Positions 63,974-64,000 of a DNA stretch of 64,000 nt are shown here, piece after piece (within the stretch, counting starts at the first letter, position 1; each line of letters opens with the position of its first letter). The stretch covers positions 124,001 to 188,000 of the forward strand of contig JH720386.1 of assembly GCA_000231825.2 (NCBI GenBank). The letters are read 5' to 3'. The notes under the pieces are model-generated. The model made no database searches and was not told the origin of the DNA. It saw only the letters and a list, made by a program, of their open reading frames with translations. The position numbers were made by a program, and so were the translations under genes. This DNA comes from Tetrahymena elliotti 4EA (lineage: Eukaryota > Ciliophora > Oligohymenophorea > Hymenostomatida > Tetrahymenidae).

Positions 63974-64000
63974 ACAAAAATCATTTATTTAAAATATAGT

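Noticed and set aside
1..64000. tRNA or rRNA genes, telomere repeats (GGGGTT/CCCCAA) and the Tetrahymena chromosome-breakage sequence
   Set aside because: Looked for by eye on both strands and not found; a tRNA scan could still reveal one.

Overview
The window is nuclear DNA of a ciliate, most likely Tetrahymena or a close relative. Long reading frames stay open only if TAA and TAG are read as glutamine and TGA is the sole stop (ciliate nuclear code). The DNA is extremely AT-rich, introns are AT-rich GT..AG with most lengths between about 40 and 700 bp, proteins are rich in Asn/Gln/Ser/Lys, and intergenic DNA is long and carries simple repeats. With the standard code almost every real gene here falls apart into short pieces. 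All gene models below were built by hand with the ciliate code; exon sums were checked to be multiples of three.

Left part (1-19232): a tandem, same-strand array of giant cysteine-rich type I membrane proteins. It holds the 3' end of one gene (1-1749), an intact 1739-residue gene (2435-7654), a clearly decayed copy (8357-13224) and an intact 1806-residue gene (13812-19232). They share an N-terminal secreted domain, many CxxC-type cysteine repeats, a C-terminal juxtamembrane domain, one membrane segment and a short cytoplasmic tail.

Middle part (20282-44671): a DHHC protein acyltransferase, a convergent gene whose product starts MGCC (a typical myristoylation and palmitoylation start), a 1899-residue Q/N/S-rich coiled-coil protein, a small compact orphan gene (34767-35323), a five-exon orphan (36117-38056), an 881-residue coiled-coil protein, and the first of two protein kinases.

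Right part (42694-64000): two tandem paralogous Ser/Thr kinases with related C-terminal helical regions and a shared intron position, a ten-exon class I (RPD3/HDAC1-type) histone deacetylase, a nine-exon 990-residue Q/N-rich protein with ECTFxP motifs, a 100-N assembly gap, and a six-exon 1088-residue protein that begins with a convincing mitochondrial presequence.

The genes do not form an operon or a single pathway. Functional links are limited to the tandem duplications (surface proteins, kinases) and, as a speculation, the neighbourhood of an acyltransferase and a likely acylated protein. I saw no tRNA, rRNA, CRISPR array, telomere repeat or transposase gene.
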